Shown one piece after another: positions 35,346 through 44,478 of a stretch of DNA of 64,000 nt. A program made the translations under genes and the position numbers. Location: the NCBI RefSeq assembly GCF_003024685.1, contig NZ_PYLQ01000002.1:137062-201061 (forward strand), given 5' to 3'. The stretch's first letter is position 1. Each line of letters opens with the position of its first letter. The notes beneath the pieces are model-generated. The model saw only the letters and a program-made list of their open reading frames with translations, was not told the origin of the DNA and made no database searches. The stretch comes from Faecalibacillus intestinalis (GTDB lineage: Bacteria; Bacillota_I; Bacilli_A; Erysipelotrichales; Coprobacillaceae).

Positions 35346-37673
35346 ATGAATAATTTAAATATTGCTTATGCAGCTTTGCTTCATGATATTGGGAAATTTT
35401 ATCAAAGAACTACAAAGATTTCTTTACTAAACTCACAAGAAATTGCATCTACTCCAATACATGCAAATGGCTATCATACACATATTCATAGTGGATATAC
35501 TGCAAAATTTTTTCATGATTATCTTCATTTGAATGATCAGCTAGAAAAAGCATCTAGTGGACATCATATTAATGAGGTTGATGAATTTGATAGTATTATT
35601 CGTGATGCTGATCGAATTGCTTCTAAAATTGATAGAAATGATGAAAACTTTGATTTTGAGGAAAATCATAAAAAAACTAGATATCAATACATTACGTCTA
35701 GACTATCATCTATTATGGGAAATATAGATTTTGGACAAACAATTTATGATTCAAAGTTCAAATTAACTAGCATAGATCAATGTATGAACCCGTGTAGAAA
35801 TAATATTGAACAAAATACAATTGAAAGTATTGAGGAATATAAAAAACTATTCGCTCAATTTATTGAAGAAATAAAATTCGATAATTTATTAATTGGTAAA
35901 CCAACGCCCTATAAATATCATCGTATGTATTCTTTACTTTATAAATATACAACCTTGATTCCTTCTTCTACATATGAAACAAATAATCAAACTGTAAGTT
36001 TATTTGATCATTTAAAACTTACAACAGCTATTGCAAGCTGTTTATCACAAAATAATTGTAATAACTTTTATATGTTAGAATTTGATGTCTCTGGTATTCA
36101 AAGTTTTATTTATAAAATTACCGAAGGATCTAAAACTAAAACTAATATTGCCAAATCTTTAAGAGGACGTTCAGCATTTGTTACTCTTATTACTAATGCC
36201 ATTACATATACAATATTAGATAAATTTAAACTTACACAAGCTAATATCATTTTCAATACTGGTGGAGGAGCATTACTCTTATTACCTTATTTAGATGATA
36301 CTGAAAAAATCATTCATAATACATTCAATACTATAACAAAAGAACTTTATAAAAGATTTAATACTTCATTATCTGTTGTTTACGCAATTGAGAAAGTTGA
36401 TAAGTTTGAATTAAGTAATTTCAAAACAGAAAAGGCCCTTGCATTAAAAACAAAATTAGAGGAATATAAATTAAAAAAATTCTATCCTTTAATTAATAAT
36501 GATTTCTGTGTTGAACATTTAGAAGATAAAGAAATTTGTGAATTATGTGGTCAAAATTATGTAAAAAAAGATCATAAATGTCAAAATTGCTTAGACATTC
36601 TAAATATATCTGATTATTACACAAAACACGATAAATTCACTATCCTATACTCTAATTTAGATTATAATAATTGTTTAATGGATTTAGGTTTTATAAAAAT
36701 TTACTTTTTTGAAAAAATACCTCATGAATTAATTAATAAAAATGACTTTTATTATATAGATGCTGTTAATCATTTTGAAGCTGGAAATGTTAAACTTCTT
36801 GCTAACCTTGTTCCAAAAGAAAATAATACTATTTTAAATTTTGAAAATATTACAAAAACATTAGATAAATCTTATGGTGATGAAAAATTAGGAGTTCTTA
36901 AAATGGATGTCGATAATCTTGGAGCAATCTTTGCTTTTGGACTTAAACAAGGAAAAAATAATGATGTAACATTGCAACGTTCTTTATCAAAATATTTAAC
37001 TTTAAGTAGATTTATAGAATTATTCTTTGGATACAAATTAAAACAAATTTGTCTTGATTTAAGTAAAAAACTACAAAATAAAAACGAAAACATCTTTTAT
37101 ATTAATTATGCTGGAGGAGATGATCTTGTTATTTTAGGACCAATTTATGGAATTCTACAATTAGCCAATAAAATACATATTGAATTTAAAGAATTTGTTC
37201 AAAATCCTAATATAACATTATCAGCTGGTATACATATTCAAAATCCTAAAAAACCTATACGTTTTGGAATTAAAATGGCAGATAATGCATTAGAAGCCTC
37301 AAAATCTTATGTAAAAGATAACCGCTCAAAAAATGCTATTACAATTATGAACAGTACTTTTTCATTCGAAGAATTACCAAATATTTTAAATAAAATAGAG
37401 ACTTATCGTGGTTATTTAAATGATAAAACAAATCCATTATCTCGTACTGGATTTTATAACATTATGTCCCATATGGATAATAAAACACTAGATGAATACT
37501 ATTCAACAATTCCTATTATTCAATATTCACTATATAGACAAATCGATAATAGCCATGAGACTTTAAGAAAAAAAATATTACAAGATTTAACAACTCTAAA
37601 AACAGACGAAGAAATTAACAAACAAGTAACTATTATGAAACTCGTTATCTTATTTACAAGGGAGGTTAATTAA
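35346..37673 (+). CDS. cas10: Cas10/Csm1, type III-A signature subunit
   Basis: 775 residues. N-terminal HD nuclease motif LLHDIGKFYQ (H13, D14) with later SGHHINE; zinc ribbon CELCGQ...CQNC (about 399-418); first palm-like region at about 240-330; second palm with LKMDVDNLGA and YAGGDDLVILG (GGDD about 589-592). Both ssDNase and cOA-synthase sites look intact. It scaffolds the Csm complex with Csm4. The intact cyclase agrees with the CARF-HEPN gene just upstream. Confidence 0.95.
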   Translation: MNNLNIAYAALLHDIGKFYQRTTKISLLNSQEIASTPIHANGYHTHIHSGYTAKFFHDYLHLNDQLEKASSGHHINEVDEFDSIIRDADRIASKIDRNDENFDFEENHKKTRYQYITSRLSSIMGNIDFGQTIYDSKFKLTSIDQCMNPCRNNIEQNTIESIEEYKKLFAQFIEEIKFDNLLIGKPTPYKYHRMYSLLYKYTTLIPSSTYETNNQTVSLFDHLKLTTAIASCLSQNNCNNFYMLEFDVSGIQSFIYKITEGSKTKTNIAKSLRGRSAFVTLITNAITYTILDKFKLTQANIIFNTGGGALLLLPYLDDTEKIIHNTFNTITKELYKRFNTSLSVVYAIEKVDKFELSNFKTEKALALKTKLEEYKLKKFYPLINNDFCVEHLEDKEICELCGQNYVKKDHKCQNCLDILNISDYYTKHDKFTILYSNLDYNNCLMDLGFIKIYFFEKIPHELINKNDFYYIDAVNHFEAGNVKLLANLVPKENNTILNFENITKTLDKSYGDEKLGVLKMDVDNLGAIFAFGLKQGKNNDVTLQRSLSKYLTLSRFIELFFGYKLKQICLDLSKKLQNKNENIFYINYAGGDDLVILGPIYGILQLANKIHIEFKEFVQNPNITLSAGIHIQNPKKPIRFGIKMADNALEASKSYVKDNRSKNAITIMNSTFSFEELPNILNKIETYRGYLNDKTNPLSRTGFYNIMSHMDNKTLDEYYSTIPIIQYSLYRQIDNSHETLRKKILQDLTTLKTDEEINKQVTIMKLVILFTREVN

Positions 37674-38132
37674 ATGAGTTATAACACTAAACAACATAGA
37701 TTACCAAACAAACCACCAAAAGAAAGAAATAATATGCCCGAAAAAATAACTATCCCATTATCAGAAAAATACACTAATCCTGCTGAAATATTTCTTGATA
37801 CTGGAATAGCCTACAAAATAGCAAATAAAATGGGAGATATAGCACCACATCAATTAAGAAAAATTCTAAATGTCTTAAAAGAATCTGTAACAATCGTAAA
37901 ACGTAATCCAAATAAATTTATTGATGCTAGAAATAAACTTTATTACATTGTTCCCTTAACTGCTTATAACACAGGTAGAAATAAAGGACTTCAAGAATTA
38001 TATAATTTTGTCTATCAACATATTAATGAAAAAGCTATTCAATCACCAAAAGATATTGAAATATTAGACCAAATTTTTACAAGTATTATTGCTTACCATA
38101 AAGTATTAAATCAAAATAAAAAGGAGAAATAA
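37674..38132 (+). CDS. csm2: Csm2, small subunit of the Csm complex
   Basis: 152 residues, mostly helical, with IPLSEKYTNPAEIFLDTGIAYKIAN and the conserved RKILN..LY region. Starts directly on the base after the cas10 stop. It lines the crRNA-target duplex in the complex. Confidence 0.88.
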   Translation: MSYNTKQHRLPNKPPKERNNMPEKITIPLSEKYTNPAEIFLDTGIAYKIANKMGDIAPHQLRKILNVLKESVTIVKRNPNKFIDARNKLYYIVPLTAYNTGRNKGLQELYNFVYQHINEKAIQSPKDIEILDQIFTSIIAYHKVLNQNKKEK

Positions 38133-38134
38133 AA

Positions 38135-38767
38135 ATGTTAAAAAAGACTCATAGAATACAACTAAAAATTGAATTATTGTCAGGAATGCATATAACTGGT
38201 GGAGATGATACTTTTGATATTGGAGGTGCAGATTCACAAGTTATTAAAAATCCTCTAACTGGTGAACCCTATATACCTGGCAGTACTTTAAAAGGAAAAA
38301 TTCGCTCTCTTTTAGAATTTAAATATGGAACATTTATAAATAACGAATTAAAACCTGTACCTGAGCATAATCAATTATTAAGCTTATTTGAGCCAAATAC
38401 AAATGACATTCCACAAATGACTAGAGCTATCTTTAGAGATGCTGTTTTAACAGAATCTAGTAAAATCGAATTACAAACATATTTAGGTGAGCATACATAT
38501 ACTGAAATTAAAGCTGAAAATAAAATTAATAGATTTAAAGGGACGGCTGATGCTCCACGATTTATTGAACGTGTTCCTGCTGGTAGTAAATTTATTGGTT
38601 ACATAGATTTGCTTGAATTTGATAACGATGATTATCAAACACTTTATAAATATTTAGAAACTGGTGTAAATTTACTTAATTATAATTATATTGGTGGTAG
38701 TGGATCACGAGGATATGGGCGTATCCAAATAGAAATGGAAGAGTTGAATAACAATGAAGGAATATAA
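38135..38767 (+). CDS. csm3: Csm3, backbone RAMP and target-RNA nuclease
   Basis: 210 residues. GGADSQV places the catalytic Asp at residue 33, as in studied Csm3 proteins, followed by PYIPGSTLKGKIRSLLE and the C-terminal G-rich loop GGSGSRGYGR. Target-RNA cleavage at 6-nt steps should be possible. The gene is 2 nt after csm2. Confidence 0.94.
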   Translation: MLKKTHRIQLKIELLSGMHITGGDDTFDIGGADSQVIKNPLTGEPYIPGSTLKGKIRSLLEFKYGTFINNELKPVPEHNQLLSLFEPNTNDIPQMTRAIFRDAVLTESSKIELQTYLGEHTYTEIKAENKINRFKGTADAPRFIERVPAGSKFIGYIDLLEFDNDDYQTLYKYLETGVNLLNYNYIGGSGSRGYGRIQIEMEELNNNEGI

Positions 38768-39710
38768 GTTAGTTTTTAAACCATTATCAACTATTACCAA
38801 TATTCCAAATGCTCAAACTATTTTTGGAGCAATATGTAATATTATAGTAAATACACAAGGAGAAGAAGCTTTAAATAATTATATTAGTTCATTTAATAAT
38901 CAACCTCTTTTTATACATTCATCCATGTTTCCATTGAATATGTTACCAATGGTTCACTATAACATTTTTGATATAGATTATATAAATCATAATATTTTAA
39001 AAGAAAAAAGTATTGATCAATTATCTTATTTACAAACATTAAAAAATTATAAAAAAATAAATTATACTACAGAATCTATTTTTAATGACTATATTATTAA
39101 ATCTGATTTCAATAAAATGCGTAATGATTTACTTAATAAAAAAATAAACATTAAAAACTATTGTCTTCAAAAAGCTAGTGAAAATATATTATTTGAACAA
39201 ACCAAACAACTCAATACACATGTAAGAAAAAAAGATTACTACAACACTTCTATAGGGGATGATAATGCTTTGTATTACGATGATACTATATATACTAATG
39301 GATTATTTTATATATTAGTTAAAACAAATGAAAATATTAAAAAAATAAAAGATATATTTTCTTATTCTCATTTTTTCGGTTTTGGACCTCGCCACTCTGT
39401 TGGAAAAAACAGTTTTAAATTAATTTCTATAGAAGAAATAAAAAGAAAACCTAATTTAAATAATAAACTTTTGCTTTCTCAATCAGTTTTCGATGAATGC
39501 ATCAATTTAAGTGAATCAAACTATCAAATTATTTCTAAACAATATCATCCTTCTAAAACATATATAAATAAAGCAACTCATAAAATGAATTTATTTAATG
39601 AAGGAAGCTATTTAAAACTAACACAAGATAAAGAATGGATAGGTAAAATTCTATCATTCAATATTGATAAAAAACCATTATACTACTATGGCATTGGCTA
39701 CATTATATAG
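38754..39710 (+). CDS. csm4: Csm4, crRNA 5'-tag binding RAMP
   Basis: 318 residues, overlapping csm3 by 14 nt. N-terminal YKLVFKPLS and ANAQTIFGAIC-like helix, C-terminal G-rich segment FFGFGPRHSVGKNSF. Csm4 caps the crRNA 5' tag and contacts Cas10. Confidence 0.9.
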   Translation: MKEYKLVFKPLSTITNIPNAQTIFGAICNIIVNTQGEEALNNYISSFNNQPLFIHSSMFPLNMLPMVHYNIFDIDYINHNILKEKSIDQLSYLQTLKNYKKINYTTESIFNDYIIKSDFNKMRNDLLNKKINIKNYCLQKASENILFEQTKQLNTHVRKKDYYNTSIGDDNALYYDDTIYTNGLFYILVKTNENIKKIKDIFSYSHFFGFGPRHSVGKNSFKLISIEEIKRKPNLNNKLLLSQSVFDECINLSESNYQIISKQYHPSKTYINKATHKMNLFNEGSYLKLTQDKEWIGKILSFNIDKKPLYYYGIGYII

Positions 39711-39722
39711 GAGGTTAAAAAC

Positions 39723-40868
39723 ATGACTTATAAAATATCTATATTAACACCTGTTCATATATCATCAGGCAATAAAAATGCTTGTTTCTTATATCATCCT
39801 GATAAAAATGATCACTTTAATTGTTATAGAATAGAAGATTTATTACAATTTATTCCACCTCAAAAATTATTAGAATTACAACCAGATAATGCTAGTAATA
39901 ATGGTAAAAAAGATATTATCAAGCTATTTAATAATTATGTAAATTATAATCAATTAAAACCTCAGTACTTCTTATTTTATAAATTTAAATCTTTTTCTAA
40001 AGATGTCACTGAGCAAGTCAAATCATTAAATAAACCCTATATACCAGGTAGCAGTATAAAGGGTGCAATTATGAATGCAATTATATTTAATCTATTAAAT
40101 GATAATAAAGAAAAAATAAAAGAATTTCTTATTAATTTTAATAGAAATTTATCTAAAAACTTTGAAAAAGAACTATTGTCTTATCTTTTTGGAAAAGATT
40201 TTGAAGAGATATTTAAATTATTTTCTTCTTGTATTTGTTGTGAAGATATATTTTTTGAAACTATGATTCTTTGTGATAGTGATCGCTTAAATATGAAAAA
40301 AAGTAATCATAAAAAATCCCAAGAATTTAGTAAATTTGAATGTATTGATAACTTACAAGAAAAAGAAACAAAACTGTTTATGATAGATCAAACTAGACAA
40401 AAAGTATTTTTAAATAAATATAGCAACAAAGAAATAATTAAAAAGTTACGTATATTCTTTAATAAAAGAAATATAATTATTGCTTGTAGAAATTATTTTC
40501 GAACTATAATAAAAGATGATAAAAAATATTTTATTGAAGATCAATTTGATTATTTCAAAAAATCTGATTTTGAAGGAAGAGGTCAAATTATTGAATTTTT
40601 AAATAGTATATCTTTTGATAATAAAGATATATGTTACTTAAGAGTAGGAAATAGCACGAATTACTTTTATAAATCAATTTCTATATTTATTAAAAATAAT
40701 TTTAATGAATTTTATGATAATAATTTCAGCTTATTCGCTCCAATTAGATTAGGGAAAAAGAATTCTCCTAAAGCAGATACTATGCCTAAAACAAGAATTA
40801 TTTTTAAATATGATAGTGAATGTTATCTACCAGGATTTATTAAGGTTGAACCCTATGAAGAAAATTGA
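39723..40868 (+). CDS. csm5: Csm5, 3'-end RAMP
   Basis: 381 residues. ISILTPVHISSGN at the start and PYIPGSSIKGAIMNAI at about 104-119 are typical RAMP signatures; the protein ends PGFIKVEPYEEN. Csm5 sits at the crRNA 3' end and recruits trimming nucleases. AGGAGG precedes the ATG. Confidence 0.9.
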   Translation: MTYKISILTPVHISSGNKNACFLYHPDKNDHFNCYRIEDLLQFIPPQKLLELQPDNASNNGKKDIIKLFNNYVNYNQLKPQYFLFYKFKSFSKDVTEQVKSLNKPYIPGSSIKGAIMNAIIFNLLNDNKEKIKEFLINFNRNLSKNFEKELLSYLFGKDFEEIFKLFSSCICCEDIFFETMILCDSDRLNMKKSNHKKSQEFSKFECIDNLQEKETKLFMIDQTRQKVFLNKYSNKEIIKKLRIFFNKRNIIIACRNYFRTIIKDDKKYFIEDQFDYFKKSDFEGRGQIIEFLNSISFDNKDICYLRVGNSTNYFYKSISIFIKNNFNEFYDNNFSLFAPIRLGKKNSPKADTMPKTRIIFKYDSECYLPGFIKVEPYEEN

Positions 40869-41571
40869 AATAGAGCTTATTTTACCACAAGGAGCACTTT
40901 TTTATCAAAATATTAATTTATTTATCTATAAACAATATATCAACTTTTTATATAAATTGAATTGTTTTGCAGTAGACCAAAAATGTTGCTCCTGTCCTCT
41001 TTCTAAAGAGTGTTATTATTATCATTGCACTGGGGAAAATTTTAAATATTATCCTAATATTTTAATAGAAAACCCTATTTTTACACAAGCTATTTTTCAA
41101 AAAGAAGAAGTATTAAAAATATCATTTTTTATAATTGGTGAAGATATTAAACATATGAATTATATTAAACTCTTTTTTCAATCCTATCTTAATCAAAAAA
41201 TTCAAGGATATTTCTTTTATTTAAAAAATATAAACATGATAGATTGTAATCAAAAAAATATCAGTTTAAATCATATAATGATTTCTTCTTGCATTAAAAC
41301 AACTCATTTTACTGATGAATATAATCAAATGATCAATTATTACAATAAACATTATTTAACTCAATACAATAATTTATCTAATTATATGGTAGATATTAAA
41401 AACATTAAACATAGTCAACAAGAAGGTATTCAATTTAAAACAAAGAAAATAGTACCTAGAGGATTTACATATCATATATCGTTTAATGAAGATATTAATA
41501 TACCTTTAGATATTTTATATATTGGTATTGGACATTTCAATTTTATAGGAGGTGGAGAACTTGAGACTTAA
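40855..41571 (+). CDS. Cas6-like protein with a cysteine motif (first of two)
   Basis: 238 residues, ATG inside the end of csm5 (14-nt overlap). It has a CCSCPLSKECYYYHC cluster at about 42-56, resembling the Cys motif in Cas6 proteins of the PF10040 type. It ends with a glycine-rich loop IGIGHFNFIGGGE. A second, classical Cas6 follows. It may be an extra pre-crRNA endonuclease or a RAMP that has taken another role. A clear catalytic His cannot be assigned. Confidence 0.7.
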   Translation: MKKIEIELILPQGALFYQNINLFIYKQYINFLYKLNCFAVDQKCCSCPLSKECYYYHCTGENFKYYPNILIENPIFTQAIFQKEEVLKISFFIIGEDIKHMNYIKLFFQSYLNQKIQGYFFYLKNINMIDCNQKNISLNHIMISSCIKTTHFTDEYNQMINYYNKHYLTQYNNLSNYMVDIKNIKHSQQEGIQFKTKKIVPRGFTYHISFNEDINIPLDILYIGIGHFNFIGGGELET

Positions 41572-42298
41572 AATACAACTATCTTATAATAATTTTACGG
41601 TTCCTATGAGTTATCAAAGCATTCTACAAGGTGTTATTTATTCATTATTATCTAAAGATGAATTAGGAGATTTTTACCATAATGATGGATATCATTATGA
41701 TAAAAAAACATTTAAATGTTTTACATTTAGTCAACTATTTGGAAAATATAAAATTGAAAATAAACATTTAATTTTTGATGATGATTTTTATTTCTATATT
41801 AGTTCTTTAGATGAAAAATTTTTAAAACATATATATAAAACAATTCTTTTAAATAACTCATTATTAATTAATAAACAACAAGTAAAAATTAAAAATATAT
41901 CTATTCTTAATTTACAACCTTTTATAGGAACAAAAAAAATATGTATTGAAACATTATCTCCTATGCTTATCTATTCAACAAAAGATAATTATTCAACATA
42001 TTACAGACCTTCAGATAAAGAAAGTCTTAATTTTATTATTAACAATATTCAAGATAAGTGCCTTGCTTACCATTATCCAATAAAAGAATTAGTATTTAAA
42101 ATTGATTATATAATATATGAAAAAAGAAGAATGATGAAATTTAAAAACTGCTTCTATGAATGTTTTATGACAAAATTAGAAATTGAAACAAATTTTGAAA
42201 CATTATCACTTATTTATAACTGTGGGCTTTCAAGTAAAAATTCATGTGGTTTTGGCATGATAGATATTGCACATGAAAAAAGTAATATATCTTTATAA
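41561..42298 (+). CDS. cas6: Cas6 pre-crRNA endoribonuclease (second of two)
   Basis: 245 residues from a TTG at 41561, which has AGGAGG 8 nt upstream; the upstream GTG at 41552 overlaps that site. Double ferredoxin-like RAMP with YHNDGYHYDKKTFKCFTFSQLFG and the C-terminal G-rich loop GLSSKNSCGFGMI. Cuts repeats to give crRNAs with 8-nt tags. Overlaps the preceding cas6-like gene by 11 nt and cas1 by 26 nt. Confidence 0.88.
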   Translation: MRLKIQLSYNNFTVPMSYQSILQGVIYSLLSKDELGDFYHNDGYHYDKKTFKCFTFSQLFGKYKIENKHLIFDDDFYFYISSLDEKFLKHIYKTILLNNSLLINKQQVKIKNISILNLQPFIGTKKICIETLSPMLIYSTKDNYSTYYRPSDKESLNFIINNIQDKCLAYHYPIKELVFKIDYIIYEKRRMMKFKNCFYECFMTKLEIETNFETLSLIYNCGLSSKNSCGFGMIDIAHEKSNISL

Positions 42299-43259
42299 AA
42301 GTGGCCAATTATTATGTAAAGATTATTCCTTAATATTAAAAGATAAAAAAGATTATGTCTCTTACATTCCTATTGAACAAATAGATACGCTTATTTGTTT
42401 TGGAGAGATTTCAATAAATAAACGCACTTTGTCATTATTAAATAAACATAATATAGTTATTCTATTTTTTAATTTTTATGGTCAATATATTGGAAGATTT
42501 ACACCTAAACAATATTTAGATGGCAAAATACTAATTAATCAAATTCACATCTTTGAAAATGAAACAATACGATACCATATAGCAAGAACTATGATTATCT
42601 CATCATTAAAAAATTGTTTGGCCCTGTTGAAATATTATAATAAAAAGCAATTTCCTTTATTAGACAATATTATTGAAATAGAATCTATTATCAAAGAATG
42701 TAATAATAAATCAGTAACTGAACTTCTATTATTAGAAGCTCAAGCAAAGAAAATATATTTTAATAGCTTTGATATTATTCTAGAAAAAGAAAAGTATCAT
42801 TTTATAAAAAGAACAAAGAATCCTCCTCTAAATGAAATAAATGCTTTATTGAGCTATGGATATTCTTTACTTTACGCTAATTATATATCTGTTATAGATA
42901 GGAGTCGTCTTTACTCACAAATTTCATTTGTTCACAGTTTAACTAAATGTAGTGAGTCTTTACAATTTGATTTAGCCGATATATTAAAACCAGTATTGGT
43001 TGATAGACTTGTTCTTAGTCTTTGTAGACATAAATTATTAAAAGATGAATATTTTGATTACAAAAGTGATAGATGTTATCTCAACAAAGAAGGTGTTAAA
43101 TTCTTTGTTGAAAAATATGAAAATTATCTTTTAAAAACAATTAAAATAAACAATAAATACTATTCATATAGAAATCTTATATCTCGTGAAGTTCACTTGC
43201 TTTCTAATTACATCGCTAATGAATCAAATGATTATAAATCATATATTATGAAGTGGTAA
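42273..43259 (+). CDS. cas1: Cas1 integrase
   Basis: 328 residues from the ATG at 42273. Metal ligands match the family: E155 (LLLLEAQAK), H221 (ISFVHSLTK), D233 and D236 (LQFDLADILKP). No reverse-transcriptase domain is fused. Inserts new spacers with Cas2. Confidence 0.94.
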   Translation: MKKVIYLYKSGQLLCKDYSLILKDKKDYVSYIPIEQIDTLICFGEISINKRTLSLLNKHNIVILFFNFYGQYIGRFTPKQYLDGKILINQIHIFENETIRYHIARTMIISSLKNCLALLKYYNKKQFPLLDNIIEIESIIKECNNKSVTELLLLEAQAKKIYFNSFDIILEKEKYHFIKRTKNPPLNEINALLSYGYSLLYANYISVIDRSRLYSQISFVHSLTKCSESLQFDLADILKPVLVDRLVLSLCRHKLLKDEYFDYKSDRCYLNKEGVKFFVEKYENYLLKTIKINNKYYSYRNLISREVHLLSNYIANESNDYKSYIMKW

Positions 43260-43260
43260 A

Positions 43261-43524
43261 ATGTATATTATTTGTACTTATGATGTAAAAAGCAAGAACT
43301 GTCCGAAGTTTATGAAGTTATTAAGAAGATATCTTTTTCATGTTCAAGAATCTGTATTTGAAGGTGAACTTACACCAGCAGCATATAAAAAATTAACTAA
43401 AGAATTAGAAAAAATTATTACAGATGATGATCATGTAGCAATCTATTATTCATATAATTCTAAAATGATTAAGAAACAAGAAATCGGTAATTCTATTGAT
43501 AAAACACGTTTCATAATAGATTAA
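43261..43524 (+). CDS. cas2: Cas2
   Basis: 87 residues; ferredoxin-like fold with IICTYDV (D8) and RYLFHVQESVFEGEL, typical of Cas2. Starts 1 nt after cas1. Structural dimer of the adaptation complex. Confidence 0.94.
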   Translation: MYIICTYDVKSKNCPKFMKLLRRYLFHVQESVFEGELTPAAYKKLTKELEKIITDDDHVAIYYSYNSKMIKKQEIGNSIDKTRFIID

Positions 43525-43596
43525 TATCGACTATCCCCTAATTACTATAAGAATTTCATTACAAAAAACTTATATTTTTGATAGATAGTCGATATT
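43523..43596. repeat. 13-bp inverted repeat between cas2 and the leader
   Basis: AATATCGACTATC (43523-43535) and GATAGTCGATATT (43584-43596) are perfect complements 48 nt apart, the first starting in the cas2 stop. The right arm is followed by TTTT, so it might end cas mRNA, but the loop is long for a terminator. Confidence 0.75.
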
Positions 43597-43684
43597 TTTA
43601 ATCATTTTTCTTCTTATTTTTACATATTTTTAGTATATTAACAAATCAATTTATATTATTCATTAAATATGTTAATATTTCATT
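43597..43684 (+). promoter_or_regulatory. CRISPR leader
   Basis: A+T-rich 88-bp stretch without reading frame between the inverted repeat and the first repeat. The array is on the same strand as cas, and the worn repeat lies at the far end, so this is the leader side. TTAACA and TATATT-like boxes are present but not well spaced. Confidence 0.6.
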
Positions 43685-44390
43685 GTTAGATATCATACTT
43701 ATTAAGGATTAACGCTCATCATATATAAGTTGTTCGTTAATTACCTTGTTTTCGTTAGATATCATACTTATTAAGGATTAACGCCATATAAAGCCCCTGC
43801 AAATCCTATACTTGCTAAAATTGTTAGATATCATACTTATTAAGGATTAACGCTTATGCCCCTTTCTCAATTCTTTCTTGATTTGTTCTAGTTAGATATC
43901 ATACTTATTAAGGATTAACGCTGTTGCTAATAATATTTCCTTATTTAAGTTTGCTTCGTTAGATATCATACTTATTAAGGATTAACGCATTATCGGCGCT
44001 TGATTGTACTTTTCTTAATTTCTTTTGTTAGATATCATACTTATTAAGGATTAACGCTATTTTTACTTTTCATATATTCATACTCTTTTTCTTTGTTAGA
44101 TATCATACTTATTAAGGATTGACGCAATTTCTATTGAGCCGTCGAATTCATCAATAACTTCAGTTAGATATCATACTTATTAAGGATTAACGCACTGGTT
44201 CAAGAGCTTGTTTTAATTTACTTATTGTTCGTTAGATATCATACTTATTAAGGATTAACGCCAATTTTATTTTCATCTCAGATGTTTCTCCTTACATTCG
44301 TTAGATATCATACTTATTAAGGATTAACGCTCACCATCATTGACTAGCTGCTTTACTTCTTCTAGCGGTTAGATATCATACTTATTAAGG
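43685..44390 (+). CRISPR. type III-A CRISPR array: 11 repeats, 10 spacers
   Basis: The 31-nt repeat begins GTTAGATATCATACTT and ends GGATTAACGC. Repeats start at 43685, 43754, 43823, 43891, 43958, 44027, 44095, 44163, 44231, 44300 and 44368. Spacers are 36-38 nt. The repeat at 44095 has one A-to-G change near its end (GGATTGACGC). The last repeat is intact only for 23 nt. Spacers are all different. Orientation is inferred from leader side, cas direction and the worn 3' repeat. Confidence 0.98.
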
Positions 44391-44478
44391 CTTATTTTTA
44401 TTTCTATCTAATAATGAAAAAACTATATTTTATGTTCTTCTTTTAGTACAATGAAGTTATAAGAAAAAGGAGAAAAGT

